This document shows positions 5,607 to 13,703 of a stretch of DNA of 14,314 nucleotides, piece after piece. Within the stretch, counting starts at the first letter, position 1; each line of letters opens with the position of its first letter. Position numbers and translations under genes: made by a program. The notes under the pieces were generated by a model. It saw nothing but the letters and a program-made list of their open reading frames with translations, did no database searches and was not told where the DNA came from. This DNA comes from SM23-62 sp964575235 (GTDB lineage: Bacteria; Bacteroidota; Bacteroidia; Bacteroidales; SM23-62), in contig CAZNQG010000089.1 of the NCBI GenBank assembly GCA_964575235.1, forward strand, positions 1 to 14,314, read 5' to 3'.

Positions 5607-7910
5607 TCAGAAGGGGTATCCGATCGCGATGTTGAAGACCGGGGGACGTATGTCCTGGTTGAACAGGACCCAGCGTTTTCCCTCCGGTTCAGCCGGGTCC
5701 CTTACCTGGATACCGAGGTCTACGCGGAATACGAAGAAAGACAGGTCCATTCTCAGCCCGAATCCCGTTCCCACGGCGATCTCCCTGTAAAAGGTGTTCC
5801 ATGCAAAATTCGCCCCGACCCTGTCCGCGTCCGGGTTGAGCGACCATATGTTCCCGGCGTCGACAAAAAGGGCACCTTCCAGCACCCAGAAAAGCTTGAA
5901 GCGGTATTCAACGTTCGCCTCCAGCTTGATGTCGGCGGTCTTATTGGGGAACTTCGTCGGTCCGGCCCCAACGTAGGAGCCCGGACCCAGGTCACGCACA
6001 TGCCAGGCCCGCACACCGTTTGCCCCACCGGAAAAATACTGCTTTTCAAAAGGGATGGTGACCGAGTTCCCGTAAGGATATGCAATGCCCGCGAAGAGCC
6101 GGTATACCATACTGGTCTTATCGTTCATGATGTTATACCAGCGGAATTCCACATCCCCTTTAATGTACTGGGCAAACTCGTTGCCCAGCATCCGGTAGCG
6201 GCCCAGGGAATCCCTCGGCTGGTTGGTCGATCCCGCCACGCCGGACAGCAGGAGACCGGTGGATTCAACATTGCTGCGGAAGAACAGGAAGTCCGAACTC
6301 TTTTTCAGTTTCTGGTTGCTGAAAATCAGGCTGTAGTTCATTCCCAGGATCAACCGGTCCTCGTAGCTGTATTGCAGGTAGGTGTCCCGGATGCTGTCCA
6401 GGAACTGCTGGCTGGCATCGATCATCCTGACAAAGTTCATCTGGACCGGGTTCACGATGTGGGTCACCAGCTCGTTCCCGCTCCACAGGTACCCGAAGGT
6501 GGTCTGAAAGATCGAGCGGGTATAATCGGGGCGGCGCTGGTAATTATACGAGGCGGAGATATTGGTCTTGGGGTCGTACTTGCGGATGAAATTCTCCGTC
6601 TTGAAGGGCAGCAGGAACTGGGGCAGGCCAAGGCGGGTCTCGGCTCCCAGCTCGACCATGTTCCCGAAGCCTTTCTCGTCGGTTTTCTTTATGGCCTCGA
6701 TGGCGCCGGATAACCGGATCGAGAAGTTCTCGGCGCCACCGAACAGGTTCCGGTGCTGATAATTCAGGTTTCCCCCCATTCCAAGGTTCCCGCTGGAGTT
6801 CGTCCCCTCCAGTTCGACGGTATAGGATTGCTTGGTGGTGGGACTCAACTGTATATGGCAGACCAGGGGGTAGAATTCGAGTTGCCGGTTGTCCAGGGAA
6901 TCCGGCTCCTCGAAAAAGATGTCAACTGCCTTGTAGATGTGCAGGGAGCTGAGGTGCTTGTAGGATTGCCTGACGTTTTCCTGGTTGTACAATTCCCCAG
7001 GCAGGATGTATACGGACTGTGAAACAACGTTCTGGTTCGCCCTCAGCTTTCCCTCGTGCAGGAAAATGAATTCGTTGAACTCGTCCCGGTTGAGTCTTTC
7101 CATATAACCCTGGTAATCCTCGATGGCGCTCTTTGGGTCAAAGGACGGATAGATGAACACCTGTTCCACCCGGTATTTGCGGTGCGGCAACATCAGGTAA
7201 TATCCTTCCATCGTGGTGATGATGTATTTCTTCACCCCGAGCGTAAGGTCAACCCGGTGGTTCCCGACGGCGGTGTCCACCCGGTAATATACATACTCCC
7301 TGCTGAAATTGTAATATCCGTGGTTGCGCATCGTGGTTTCGATGCGTGCCCGTTCAGACTGCATCACGTCGACATCGAAATGGCTGCCCCTTTTAACCAG
7401 GCTGTTGACCGTGTCGCGATAGAAAATCGATTGAATGGTGGTATCCTCCAGGCGGTAAGTCAGGGAGCGGATCGTGTAGGGCCTTCCGGGTTCGATCTCG
7501 TAGGTCACGGCCGCCTGCTTTTTCCGGAACCGGACGCTGTCGGTGACGCCGGCATCGTAATAACCCTTGTTGCGCATGTAAAGCCCGAGCTGCTTGTCGT
7601 TGCGCTCGGTCTCGTAGCCGTCGTAAAGGACCGGCGCCTCCCCGATCTTCCGGAGCCAGCGGTTCCAGCCGTTATCCTTTTTACCTGAAAGGTTGTAGAG
7701 TCCCAGGTAAAACTTCAATCCCAGTATCTTTTTATTCGGCTTGGGCCTTACGTAGCTGTCCAGTTCCTTGTGGTCCACATGTCCCTCCTCGATTTTCAGT
7801 TTGTATTTATCAAGCAGGTATTCATCCTCCGCCACATACTTGGTCGGCCTGCAGGACGACAGGATCAACACCGGCACAAGGATGAGCAGGATTATGCTGA
7901 AACGTACCAA
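5607..7910 (-). CDS. tamL: TamL-like outer-membrane lipoprotein of the Omp85 (BamA/TamA) family
   Basis: The 767-residue product begins with a lipoprotein signal peptide whose lipobox is ILSSC, giving lipidated Cys20. A lipidated Omp85 protein is the Bacteroidota TamL type. Residues about 21-355 form POTRA-like periplasmic domains (for example RNKGYYDAG and RNHGYYNFS, and LPGELYNQENVRQSYKHLSS). The barrel runs from about 360 to the end, which closes with a terminal Phe (AIGYPF), the usual outer-membrane beta-signal. The Omp85 loop-6 motif appears as GGANGVRAWHVRDLGPGSY (628-646), Arg in place and the following Gly replaced by Ala. The role is inferred to be insertion or transport of proteins or lipids at the outer membrane. 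The only canonical start able to give the full signal peptide is TTG at 7910; upstream in frame there is ATT (7919) and then a stop at 7952. Confidence 0.88.
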   Translation of the reverse strand: MVRFSIILLILVPVLILSSCRPTKYVAEDEYLLDKYKLKIEEGHVDHKELDSYVRPKPNKKILGLKFYLGLYNLSGKKDNGWNRWLRKIGEAPVLYDGYETERNDKQLGLYMRNKGYYDAGVTDSVRFRKKQAAVTYEIEPGRPYTIRSLTYRLEDTTIQSIFYRDTVNSLVKRGSHFDVDVMQSERARIETTMRNHGYYNFSREYVYYRVDTAVGNHRVDLTLGVKKYIITTMEGYYLMLPHRKYRVEQVFIYPSFDPKSAIEDYQGYMERLNRDEFNEFIFLHEGKLRANQNVVSQSVYILPGELYNQENVRQSYKHLSSLHIYKAVDIFFEEPDSLDNRQLEFYPLVCHIQLSPTTKQSYTVELEGTNSSGNLGMGGNLNYQHRNLFGGAENFSIRLSGAIEAIKKTDEKGFGNMVELGAETRLGLPQFLLPFKTENFIRKYDPKTNISASYNYQRRPDYTRSIFQTTFGYLWSGNELVTHIVNPVQMNFVRMIDASQQFLDSIRDTYLQYSYEDRLILGMNYSLIFSNQKLKKSSDFLFFRSNVESTGLLLSGVAGSTNQPRDSLGRYRMLGNEFAQYIKGDVEFRWYNIMNDKTSMVYRLFAGIAYPYGNSVTIPFEKQYFSGGANGVRAWHVRDLGPGSYVGAGPTKFPNKTADIKLEANVEYRFKLFWVLEGALFVDAGNIWSLNPDADRVGANFAWNTFYREIAVGTGFGLRMDLSFFVFRVDLGIQVRDPAEPEGKRWVLFNQDIRPPVFNIAIGYPF

Positions 7911-7935
7911 CGTCTTAATTTTCGTATCTTGGAAG

Positions 7936-7943
7936 CAAATATA
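7936..7943 (-). promoter_or_regulatory. -7 box of a likely tamL promoter
   Basis: TATATTTG on the minus strand matches TAnnTTTG exactly. The upstream box is unclear: TTG at 7960-7958 would leave 14 nt, and CTG at 7963-7961 would leave 17 nt. Transcription would start near 7929, about 20 nt before the TTG start codon, which supports that start. The region also has to serve the divergent methyltransferase gene. Confidence 0.4.
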
Positions 7944-7991
7944 CTCAACTTAGGGCACAACAGACCCGGGATGGAAAACGCATAATCAACA

Positions 7992-8879
7992 ATGGCTTCA
8001 CTGAGCATAAACCAGAAGAAGCGGATCCGCAGCCTGGCGCATAAGAAATTCCGGAAAGAACTTGGACTGTTCCCGGTGGAGGGGGAAAAGATGGTCGGGG
8101 AACTGCTCTCACCCGGACCCGGGTGTATTCCCTTCCGGGTGGAAACCCTGGTGGCAACGGGGGATTTCCTCGGAGCGCTCCCGGCAGGCATCCTCGGGGG
8201 AATGGAGGTCATCGAGGTCAGCGGGACGGAGCTCAGGCAGGTCTCCCGGATGCAGGAACACAACCCTGCCCTGGCCCTGGTACGGCAGGAGAAGCATGTT
8301 CCGGATCCCGCCGGGCTTGGCCGGGTGCTGAGCCTGGGACTCGAAACCATCCAGGACCCGGGCAACCTGGGCACCATCCTGAGGATCGCGGACTGGTTCG
8401 GCATTCGTGATATCCTGTGTTCGAGGGACTGCGTGGAGCTATACAACCCGAAAGTAATCCGGTCCACCATGGGCTCATTCCTGCGCGTCCGCACATATTT
8501 CATAGACCTGCCGCAGATCATCGGGGAGATACGCAGCCACCTGGGCGGGACAACCCCGAAACCAGGTGCCGGCGTGAAGGATGCAAGCTCCGGCGTATCC
8601 AGTGAGGACCCAGGCGGATCCAGTGAGGACCCCGTTGGCTTCGCCGTCATCGCCACCGGCAGCCGGGGTGAAAATCTGTACGAAACCGGCCTGCCGGAAC
8701 GGGGCATGATCCTGCTGGGGAACGAGTCCGGGGGACTCTCACCTTCCCTGTCGGATCTCAGCGACCGGGTCGTAAGCATCCCCTGCAACGACCCTTCGGC
8801 GCACCCGGAAAGCCTGAATGTGGCTGCAGCCGCAGCCGTCTTTTGTGCGGAATTCCGGAGGCAGTCCTACTCGAAATAA
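7992..8879 (+). CDS. RNA 2'-O-methyltransferase, SpoU/TrmH (SPOUT) family
   Basis: The 295-residue protein has an N-terminal substrate-binding domain (about 5-100, with LFPVEGEKMVGELL) and a SPOUT catalytic domain. All three knotted-fold motifs are present: motif 1 LETIQDPGNLGTILRIADWFG (118-137) with the conserved Asn125 and Arg131; motif 2 MILLGNESGGLS (239-250); motif 3 ESLNVAAAAAVFCAEF (273-288). It uses S-adenosylmethionine to methylate a ribose in rRNA or tRNA; the target base is not evident. Residues 185-216 form a Gly/Ser/Asp-rich insert, including two copies of a 7-residue unit (SSEDPGG, SSEDPVG), between two strands of the catalytic domain. The start is ATG without a Shine-Dalgarno sequence. 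It is divergent from tamL and its end overlaps porT on the other strand by 13 bp. Confidence 0.92.
   Translation: MASLSINQKKRIRSLAHKKFRKELGLFPVEGEKMVGELLSPGPGCIPFRVETLVATGDFLGALPAGILGGMEVIEVSGTELRQVSRMQEHNPALALVRQEKHVPDPAGLGRVLSLGLETIQDPGNLGTILRIADWFGIRDILCSRDCVELYNPKVIRSTMGSFLRVRTYFIDLPQIIGEIRSHLGGTTPKPGAGVKDASSGVSSEDPGGSSEDPVGFAVIATGSRGENLYETGLPERGMILLGNESGGLSPSLSDLSDRVVSIPCNDPSAHPESLNVAAAAAVFCAEFRRQSYSK
8598..8632 (+). repeat. Two copies of a 14-bp direct repeat with 21-bp period, inside the methyltransferase gene
   Basis: TCCAGTGAGGACCC occurs at 8598-8611 and 8619-8632. The 21-bp period keeps the frame and encodes SSEDPGG then SSEDPVG. A degenerate third unit (KDASSGV) precedes it. It looks like a small in-frame tandem duplication in a loop. 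Confidence 0.75.
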
Positions 8880-9565
8880 AAACAGAGCATGACCAGGTAG
8901 GAGTGCAGCCGGTCGATGGAATACATGTAGCGGCTGTTCAGTCCCCCGGGAGGATCGTGCACCAGCACGTCCCGGAACCCGGCCGAGACCTTGAGCTCCG
9001 GGGAGAACTTGAAGTACTGCAGGAAAAAGTCGATCCCGAACCCCACCTCGAGGTAGAAGTCCATCGGGTGGAGGCGGATCCAGGGACCGTCTTCCTCATA
9101 ATCCTTCCTCGAGGCCATGTCGTATCGCATGTCCACGCCGCCGATGACGTAAGGCCGGTAGTTGTTCACCCTCCAGGATTTGTATTTCACCAGCAGGGGA
9201 AAATCCAGGTAGTTCGATTCCACTACCTGACTGCTCACGAGTCCCTCATCGTCGTAGAACGAAAATTCCCTCGACCCGAAGGTGATCCCGGGAAGGAAGC
9301 GCAGCGAAAGCCGGTCGCCCATCCGGAGGTCTGAAACGATGCTGACCTGGAAGCCCGGCCTGGGCTTGCTGACATCCGCATAATATATGGTGTCGGTAAC
9401 GAGCGAGGGGCGCTTGAACCCGAAATCCATGGTGTTGAGTCCCACCATGAACCCGAAATGGATCCACTTGTAATCGTAACCCGGATCGTTCTGGACTTTC
9501 GCCACCTGGCCGTAGGCATGCAAGGCGATGCACAGGAGCAGGATTATGGCCGGGTGTTTTTTCAC
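8867..9565 (-). CDS. porT: PorT-family outer-membrane beta-barrel protein (type IX secretion)
   Basis: The product (232 residues from the chosen start) has a signal peptide MKKHPAIILLLCIALHAYG before Gln20. Then follow features I recognise from PorT/SprT: KWIHFGFMVGLNTMDFGF (33-50), SNYLDFPLLVKYKS (117-130), RPYVIGGVDMRYDM (137-150) and FSPELKVSAGF (187-197). It ends in alternating strands and a terminal Phe-Glu. PorT is an outer-membrane protein needed for the type IX secretion system and gliding in Bacteroidota. The start is GTG at 9565, which gives a classical signal peptide and has GAGGT at -14 to -10. A longer reading from GTG at 9595 adds ten residues before it and cannot be excluded. 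It follows purL by 47 bp (17 bp with the longer start) and is probably co-transcribed. Other barrel proteins share this fold, hence some doubt about the exact name. Confidence 0.78.
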   Translation of the reverse strand: MKKHPAIILLLCIALHAYGQVAKVQNDPGYDYKWIHFGFMVGLNTMDFGFKRPSLVTDTIYYADVSKPRPGFQVSIVSDLRMGDRLSLRFLPGITFGSREFSFYDDEGLVSSQVVESNYLDFPLLVKYKSWRVNNYRPYVIGGVDMRYDMASRKDYEEDGPWIRLHPMDFYLEVGFGIDFFLQYFKFSPELKVSAGFRDVLVHDPPGGLNSRYMYSIDRLHSYLVMLCFYFE

Positions 9566-9612
9566 GGGACTTTTACCTCTTTTAACGTTTCCCACCGGGT
9601 GTTATTATCCGA

Positions 9613-11859
9613 TCATTCGGGGGGGTTATAATCCTCCTTGCCCTCCTCCAGGATATTCTCCATGGCCGTAAGGTATTTCCTCTTCATATCCTTGATGAAT
9701 CCGAACGACACGTCGTCGACCCGCAGTTCTCCCTTGGTGACGTGCCCGAGGGCCGAAAAATGAAGATCCTGATCCATCATGAAATCGATGAATTCGGTCT
9801 CTTTGTCCTGTCTTACGCTCACCACGATCCGGCTCTGGGCCTCCCCGAAGAGAAATGCGTCCTTACGTATTTCGGCGGGTGAAGTAATATCGAAACCCAG
9901 GTTCCGGGGCATGGCCGATTCGATCAGGGTAATGTAAAGTCCCCCGTCCGAAACATCGTGGGCGGACCGGATCATGCCTCCGCGTATCAGTCCCATGACA
10001 GCCTGCTGGACCCTGTACTCATAGTCCAGGTCAAACGCGGGCGGGGGACTTCCCTTGATTCCCTTAACCGAATACAGGTACTGGGAACATCCCAGGTCGT
10101 TCACGGATCGTCCGATCAGGTATATCATATCGCCTTTCTCCTTAAAATCAAGCGACATCATGAGCTGCTTGTCCCGTATGATCCCGAGCATGCCGATCAC
10201 GGGTGTGGGGTGGACCGGGACGGTCTTTCCATCGATGCTGGCCTGGTTGTAAAAGCTTACGTTCCCCCCGGTCACAGGCGTGCCGAACTTCCGGCAGGCT
10301 TCGCCCATTCCGGTGACGGCTTCCTTGAACTGCCAGTAGACCTCCGGGTTGTAGGGATTGCCGAAGTTCAGGCAGTTTGTTATGGCCAGGGGCTCCCCGC
10401 CGCTGCATACGATGTTGCGGGCGGCCTCGGCCACGGCGATCATGGTCCCTGTCTTCGGATCGGCCTGCACGTATCGGGAATTGCAGTCCGTCGTCAGGGC
10501 CAGGGCGGCATGGGTGCCTTTTATGTTTGTGAGTCCCGCATCGGACTGAAAATTGGTCGACAGGTTGTTGGTCCGTACCATGGTGTCGTACTGTTCGGTA
10601 ACCCATCTTTTGGACGCGATGTTGGGATGCCTGACCAGCTCGCAGGAGACGGCCTTATAATCCTCCGGCTCCTCCACGCTGTCCGGTTCGAATTTCCGGT
10701 ATTCCTTATAATAGTCCGGTTCCCTGAATTCCCTTTCATAAACCGGGGCGCCTCCGCCCAGCACCAGTGAAGAGGCGGGCACCTCTGCAACCGGTTCATC
10801 CCCCATGTAGAAGTCGAGCTTGTCCTCCGCGATCACCTCCCCGATGATCCGGCAGTTGAGGTCCCATTTCTCGAAGATCTCCTCCACGACCTTCTCCTTT
10901 CCCTTTTCCACACAAACCAGCATCCGCTCCTGCGACTCCGAAAGCAGTATTTCCCAGGCTTCCATGTTCTGCTGGCGCAGGGGTACCTTCGCCAGGTCTA
11001 TGCGCATGCCGCTTCCCCCTTTTGCGGACATTTCCGAGGTGGAGCATATGATCCCCGCTGCACCCATGTCCTGCATCCCGACCACGGCCCCGCTCCTATT
11101 CACCTCCAGGGTTGCCTCGAGCAGGAGTTTCTCCATGAAGGGATCGCCCACCTGTATGGATGGGATGTCGTCGGCCGAATCCTCCGTGATATCGGCAGAG
11201 GCAAAGGTGGCCCCGTGGATGCCGTCCTTCCCTGTGGATGAACCGACGATGTATACGGGATTCCCCACCCCACTGGCCACGGCGGAGATCATATCCTCCT
11301 TCTTCACGAGGCCCACGCTCATGGCGTTGACCAGCGGATTGGTATTGTAGCAGTCATCGAAGGACACCTCTCCCCCGACCACGGGAACACCGAAGGAATT
11401 GCCGTAATCGCCGATGCCCTTGACCACGCCCCGGATGAGCCACCGGGTCCGGTCCAGGTTCAGGTCGCCGAAACGCAGTGAATTCAGCTGGGCAACGGGT
11501 CGCGCGCCCATGGTGAAAATGTCGCGGTTGATCCCGCCGACGCCCGTGGCGGCTCCCTGGTAAGGTTCGATGGCGCAGGGATGGTTGTGCGATTCGATCT
11601 TGAATGCACAGCCCAGCCCGTTCCCGACATCCACCAGTCCCGCGTTTTCTTCACCCGCCCCGACCAGCAGGTTTTTCCCCTCGCGCGGAAGGGTCTTCAG
11701 CCAGCGGATGGAATTCTTGTAGGATGCATGTTCGGACCACATGACCGAATAAATGGAAAGCTCGGTGAAATTGGGCGTACGGCCCAGGTAGTTTTTGATC
11801 ATCTCGAATTCATCCGGTGTCAGACCCAGGTCCTTGGCGGTTTGAACGGTCACATCCAT
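9613..11859 (-). CDS. purL: Phosphoribosylformylglycinamidine synthase, small PurL subunit
   Basis: At 748 residues this is the small PurL, which catalyses the ATP-dependent amidation of FGAR in step 4 of purine synthesis and needs separate PurQ and PurS subunits; no glutaminase domain follows. Two tandem AIRS-like halves are visible: RTPNFTELSIYSVMWSEH (27-44) with the catalytic His44, KIESHNHP and GGINRDIF for metal and ATP binding, DMGAAGIICSTSEMSAKGG closing the first half, and the second-half segments TPVTGGNVSFYNQ and SAHDVSDGG. The common Cys after SEH is Ala here. The start chosen is ATG at 11859. A reading frame from TTG at 11889 exists, but that TTG is the last part of a promoter box (TATCTTTG) and the extra ten residues look non-conserved. 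It begins 51 bp after the TamA-like gene; porT follows. Confidence 0.95.
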   Translation of the reverse strand: MDVTVQTAKDLGLTPDEFEMIKNYLGRTPNFTELSIYSVMWSEHASYKNSIRWLKTLPREGKNLLVGAGEENAGLVDVGNGLGCAFKIESHNHPCAIEPYQGAATGVGGINRDIFTMGARPVAQLNSLRFGDLNLDRTRWLIRGVVKGIGDYGNSFGVPVVGGEVSFDDCYNTNPLVNAMSVGLVKKEDMISAVASGVGNPVYIVGSSTGKDGIHGATFASADITEDSADDIPSIQVGDPFMEKLLLEATLEVNRSGAVVGMQDMGAAGIICSTSEMSAKGGSGMRIDLAKVPLRQQNMEAWEILLSESQERMLVCVEKGKEKVVEEIFEKWDLNCRIIGEVIAEDKLDFYMGDEPVAEVPASSLVLGGGAPVYEREFREPDYYKEYRKFEPDSVEEPEDYKAVSCELVRHPNIASKRWVTEQYDTMVRTNNLSTNFQSDAGLTNIKGTHAALALTTDCNSRYVQADPKTGTMIAVAEAARNIVCSGGEPLAITNCLNFGNPYNPEVYWQFKEAVTGMGEACRKFGTPVTGGNVSFYNQASIDGKTVPVHPTPVIGMLGIIRDKQLMMSLDFKEKGDMIYLIGRSVNDLGCSQYLYSVKGIKGSPPPAFDLDYEYRVQQAVMGLIRGGMIRSAHDVSDGGLYITLIESAMPRNLGFDITSPAEIRKDAFLFGEAQSRIVVSVRQDKETEFIDFMMDQDLHFSALGHVTKGELRVDDVSFGFIKDMKRKYLTAMENILEEGKEDYNPPE

Positions 11860-11886
11860 GGGAAGGAGGTTTGATGGTACAGGGGA

Positions 11887-11916
11887 CAAAGATAGTATTT
11901 AATGGAAGATTTAAAA
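11887..11916 (-). promoter_or_regulatory. Possible internal promoter for purL (and porT)
   Basis: TATCTTTG (11894-11887, minus strand) matches TAnnTTTG. A TTTT stretch (11916-11913) 18 nt upstream is a partial match to the TTTG box. Transcription would start near 11880, giving a leader of about 22 nt to the ATG at 11859. It overlaps the last codons of the TamA-like gene. Confidence 0.45.
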
Positions 11917-13635
11917 CCGGTTCAGGTAACCGAAATGGATCTTCGCACTGCCTATGTTCACGGGATTTTCAAACTGCCTTCCGATGGCATAGACCAGGGA
12001 AAAGATTCCGGCGCGTGTCGCAAGGTTCACACCCATGCCGAAGCCGAACGGGAAGTCGCTCGAGAATTCCTCTTCGGTCCTTTTTTCATAATATCCCCCG
12101 TCGAAAAAAAGAAAAAAGTTCGAGTTCTGCTCGAACAGGAACCGGGCCTCCAGCGTCCCCAGGCTGTAAAGCGATGCGTAGATCGAGTTCTCATCCGCCC
12201 CCCTGAGGGTATGGATTCCGCCGAGCCTGAACAGCTCGTTCTCGAAAAGTCCCCCGCTCCTCAGCAAGCCGCTCCGGTTCTCCAGGTGAAGGCTGAACCG
12301 CCCGCCAAGCGGCTGGTAGTAACCCAGCACGGCCCATCCCCTGAACTTGGTCGTTTTCAGATCGACGGATTCATAAACCTCGTCGGGCAGGGCCGGGTTT
12401 TTGCGGATCTTCCGGCTTCCGATGCCGGCCCTCGCCATCAGGTCCCAGCCTCTGCGGGGATTGAACAGGTAATCCAGGTTCCGGTACTGCAGTCCCAGCC
12501 CGTAAAGGCTGCTTGAGACATCGGCATGGGCCGGGAGGCGGGACAGGTTTTCCATTCCCGTTGTGCTGATCAGCGAGCTGCTGAAATAATCCCAGAACAC
12601 GTTGAAATGATTCCTTCCTCCCAGGAAGAACTTCAGGTCCGCCACCGGGTTGACCGTGAACCAGGAGGTATCCTGCTTCAGGAGGGAAAAATCCACGCCC
12701 ACGCCAACGGCGGACGAAAAGACATAGGGCCAGTCCACCTCCACATTCAGTTCCTGGGTCAGGGGCTGTACCGCTTTCCATGCAAAACGGAAGGACTCCC
12801 CCCTGCCGAATGAATTGACAAGGTAAAGCTGAAGGTCTCCCGTTACGAACAGCCTGCCGGTCTGCGGGTGGTTCGGGAATACCCCGATGATGCCGTTGAA
12901 CCGGTTGGCGCGGGACTTCTGCAGGTAGGTGTATACATCCACGGAACCCCGGAAGAACTCAAGTTCCGCCGGCTTGATCTCCTCCAGGAAATCGCACTCG
13001 AGCACCCTGCTTCCGATCGCCCGTATCCGGTTCTCCCGGTAGATATCGCCTGACTGCACACCGCACAGGCGCTCGACGTAGCGCGGATCGATCCTTACTT
13101 CCCCGCGGACGTGCACGGTGTCGATACGGAACAGTTCCCCGGTCTGCACCCGGAGCTGCCCCGAGATCTCCCTGCCGGAGATCCGGATCTCCTCCATGGA
13201 TACCCGGGCAAAGGGGTAGCCGTTGTTCTCGTAAAAAGAAACCAGGCGATCCTGTGCTGCGGCCAGGCGGTCAGCCCGGACGGGTTTCCCCTGAAATGCC
13301 TTTCTCCTCACTCCGGCCCTGCGGACCACCCCGCGGTCCACCGAATCCATTAAAAGCTTTCCCCACTGGAAACGGGGACCCACCCACAGGCAGGCTTGCA
13401 CATCCAGGGAATCGAACCTGAGGCTGTCCACCGACGCGGCCAGGTACCCCTCCCGCCTCAAATCCCCAAGCATTTCTTTCAAAACACGGTAGACTCCCAG
13501 GGAATCGGCCGACGACAGCGTACCGGGTGAGAACCCACGGATTTCCTCCGACATGCGGATGGAAACGACGTATGGCTGTCCCCTGCAGGGAAACAGCATA
13601 CTCAGAACCGCTATGGTAAAAAGGAGACGCCTCAA
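11911..13635 (-). CDS. Omp85-family outer-membrane protein with POTRA domains, TamA-like architecture
   Basis: The 574-residue product has a signal peptide (RRLLFTIAVLSMLFPCRG before Gln20); the Cys17 context LFPC is not a lipobox, so it is likely cut by signal peptidase I. Residues about 22-240 make room for three POTRA domains (for example FYENNGYPFARV, 134-145, and GELFRIDTVHVRGEVRID, 166-183). The barrel runs from about 245 to the terminal Phe (GYLNRF). The loop-6 motif is TLRGADE (476-482), the VRGF equivalent with its Arg and Gly. Total length and three-POTRA plan resemble E. coli TamA (577 residues). A role in building the outer membrane is inferred; its client is unknown. The start is TTG at 13635: a TAG stop lies six codons upstream with no ATG or GTG between, and the next ATG (codon 13) would destroy the signal peptide. 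It is the first gene of the group with purL and porT. Confidence 0.85.
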   Translation of the reverse strand: MRRLLFTIAVLSMLFPCRGQPYVVSIRMSEEIRGFSPGTLSSADSLGVYRVLKEMLGDLRREGYLAASVDSLRFDSLDVQACLWVGPRFQWGKLLMDSVDRGVVRRAGVRRKAFQGKPVRADRLAAAQDRLVSFYENNGYPFARVSMEEIRISGREISGQLRVQTGELFRIDTVHVRGEVRIDPRYVERLCGVQSGDIYRENRIRAIGSRVLECDFLEEIKPAELEFFRGSVDVYTYLQKSRANRFNGIIGVFPNHPQTGRLFVTGDLQLYLVNSFGRGESFRFAWKAVQPLTQELNVEVDWPYVFSSAVGVGVDFSLLKQDTSWFTVNPVADLKFFLGGRNHFNVFWDYFSSSLISTTGMENLSRLPAHADVSSSLYGLGLQYRNLDYLFNPRRGWDLMARAGIGSRKIRKNPALPDEVYESVDLKTTKFRGWAVLGYYQPLGGRFSLHLENRSGLLRSGGLFENELFRLGGIHTLRGADENSIYASLYSLGTLEARFLFEQNSNFFLFFDGGYYEKRTEEEFSSDFPFGFGMGVNLATRAGIFSLVYAIGRQFENPVNIGSAKIHFGYLNRF

Positions 13636-13695
13636 TGCAACGGTTTGCTTCTAATTCCCAATAATAACGCGCTTCCGGCGTGAATATTTTTATCG

Positions 13696-13703
13696 TAGAT
13701 TTG
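13696..13703 (+). promoter_or_regulatory. -7 box of a likely promoter for the repeat-protein gene
   Basis: TAGATTTG matches TAnnTTTG on the plus strand. A weak TTC (13673-13675) lies 20 nt upstream instead of TTG. Transcription would start near 13710, giving a leader of about 46 nt. A perfect 10-bp palindrome, GACGATCGTC (13718-13727), lies in that leader. The 120-bp region 13636-13755 is shared with the divergent TamA-like gene, for which I see only a one-mismatch box. Confidence 0.45.

Noticed and set aside
11863..12206. On the plus strand a perfect AAGGAGG at 11863-11869 stands five bases before an ATG at 11874 that opens a frame.
   Set aside because: The frame is antisense to the purL leader and the end of the TamA-like gene, shows no gene-like composition, and most genes here do not use Shine-Dalgarno sequences. 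Taken as chance.
13660..13667. TATTATTG on the minus strand as a promoter box for the TamA-like gene.
   Set aside because: One mismatch to TAnnTTTG and no TTG at suitable distance upstream; too weak to annotate.
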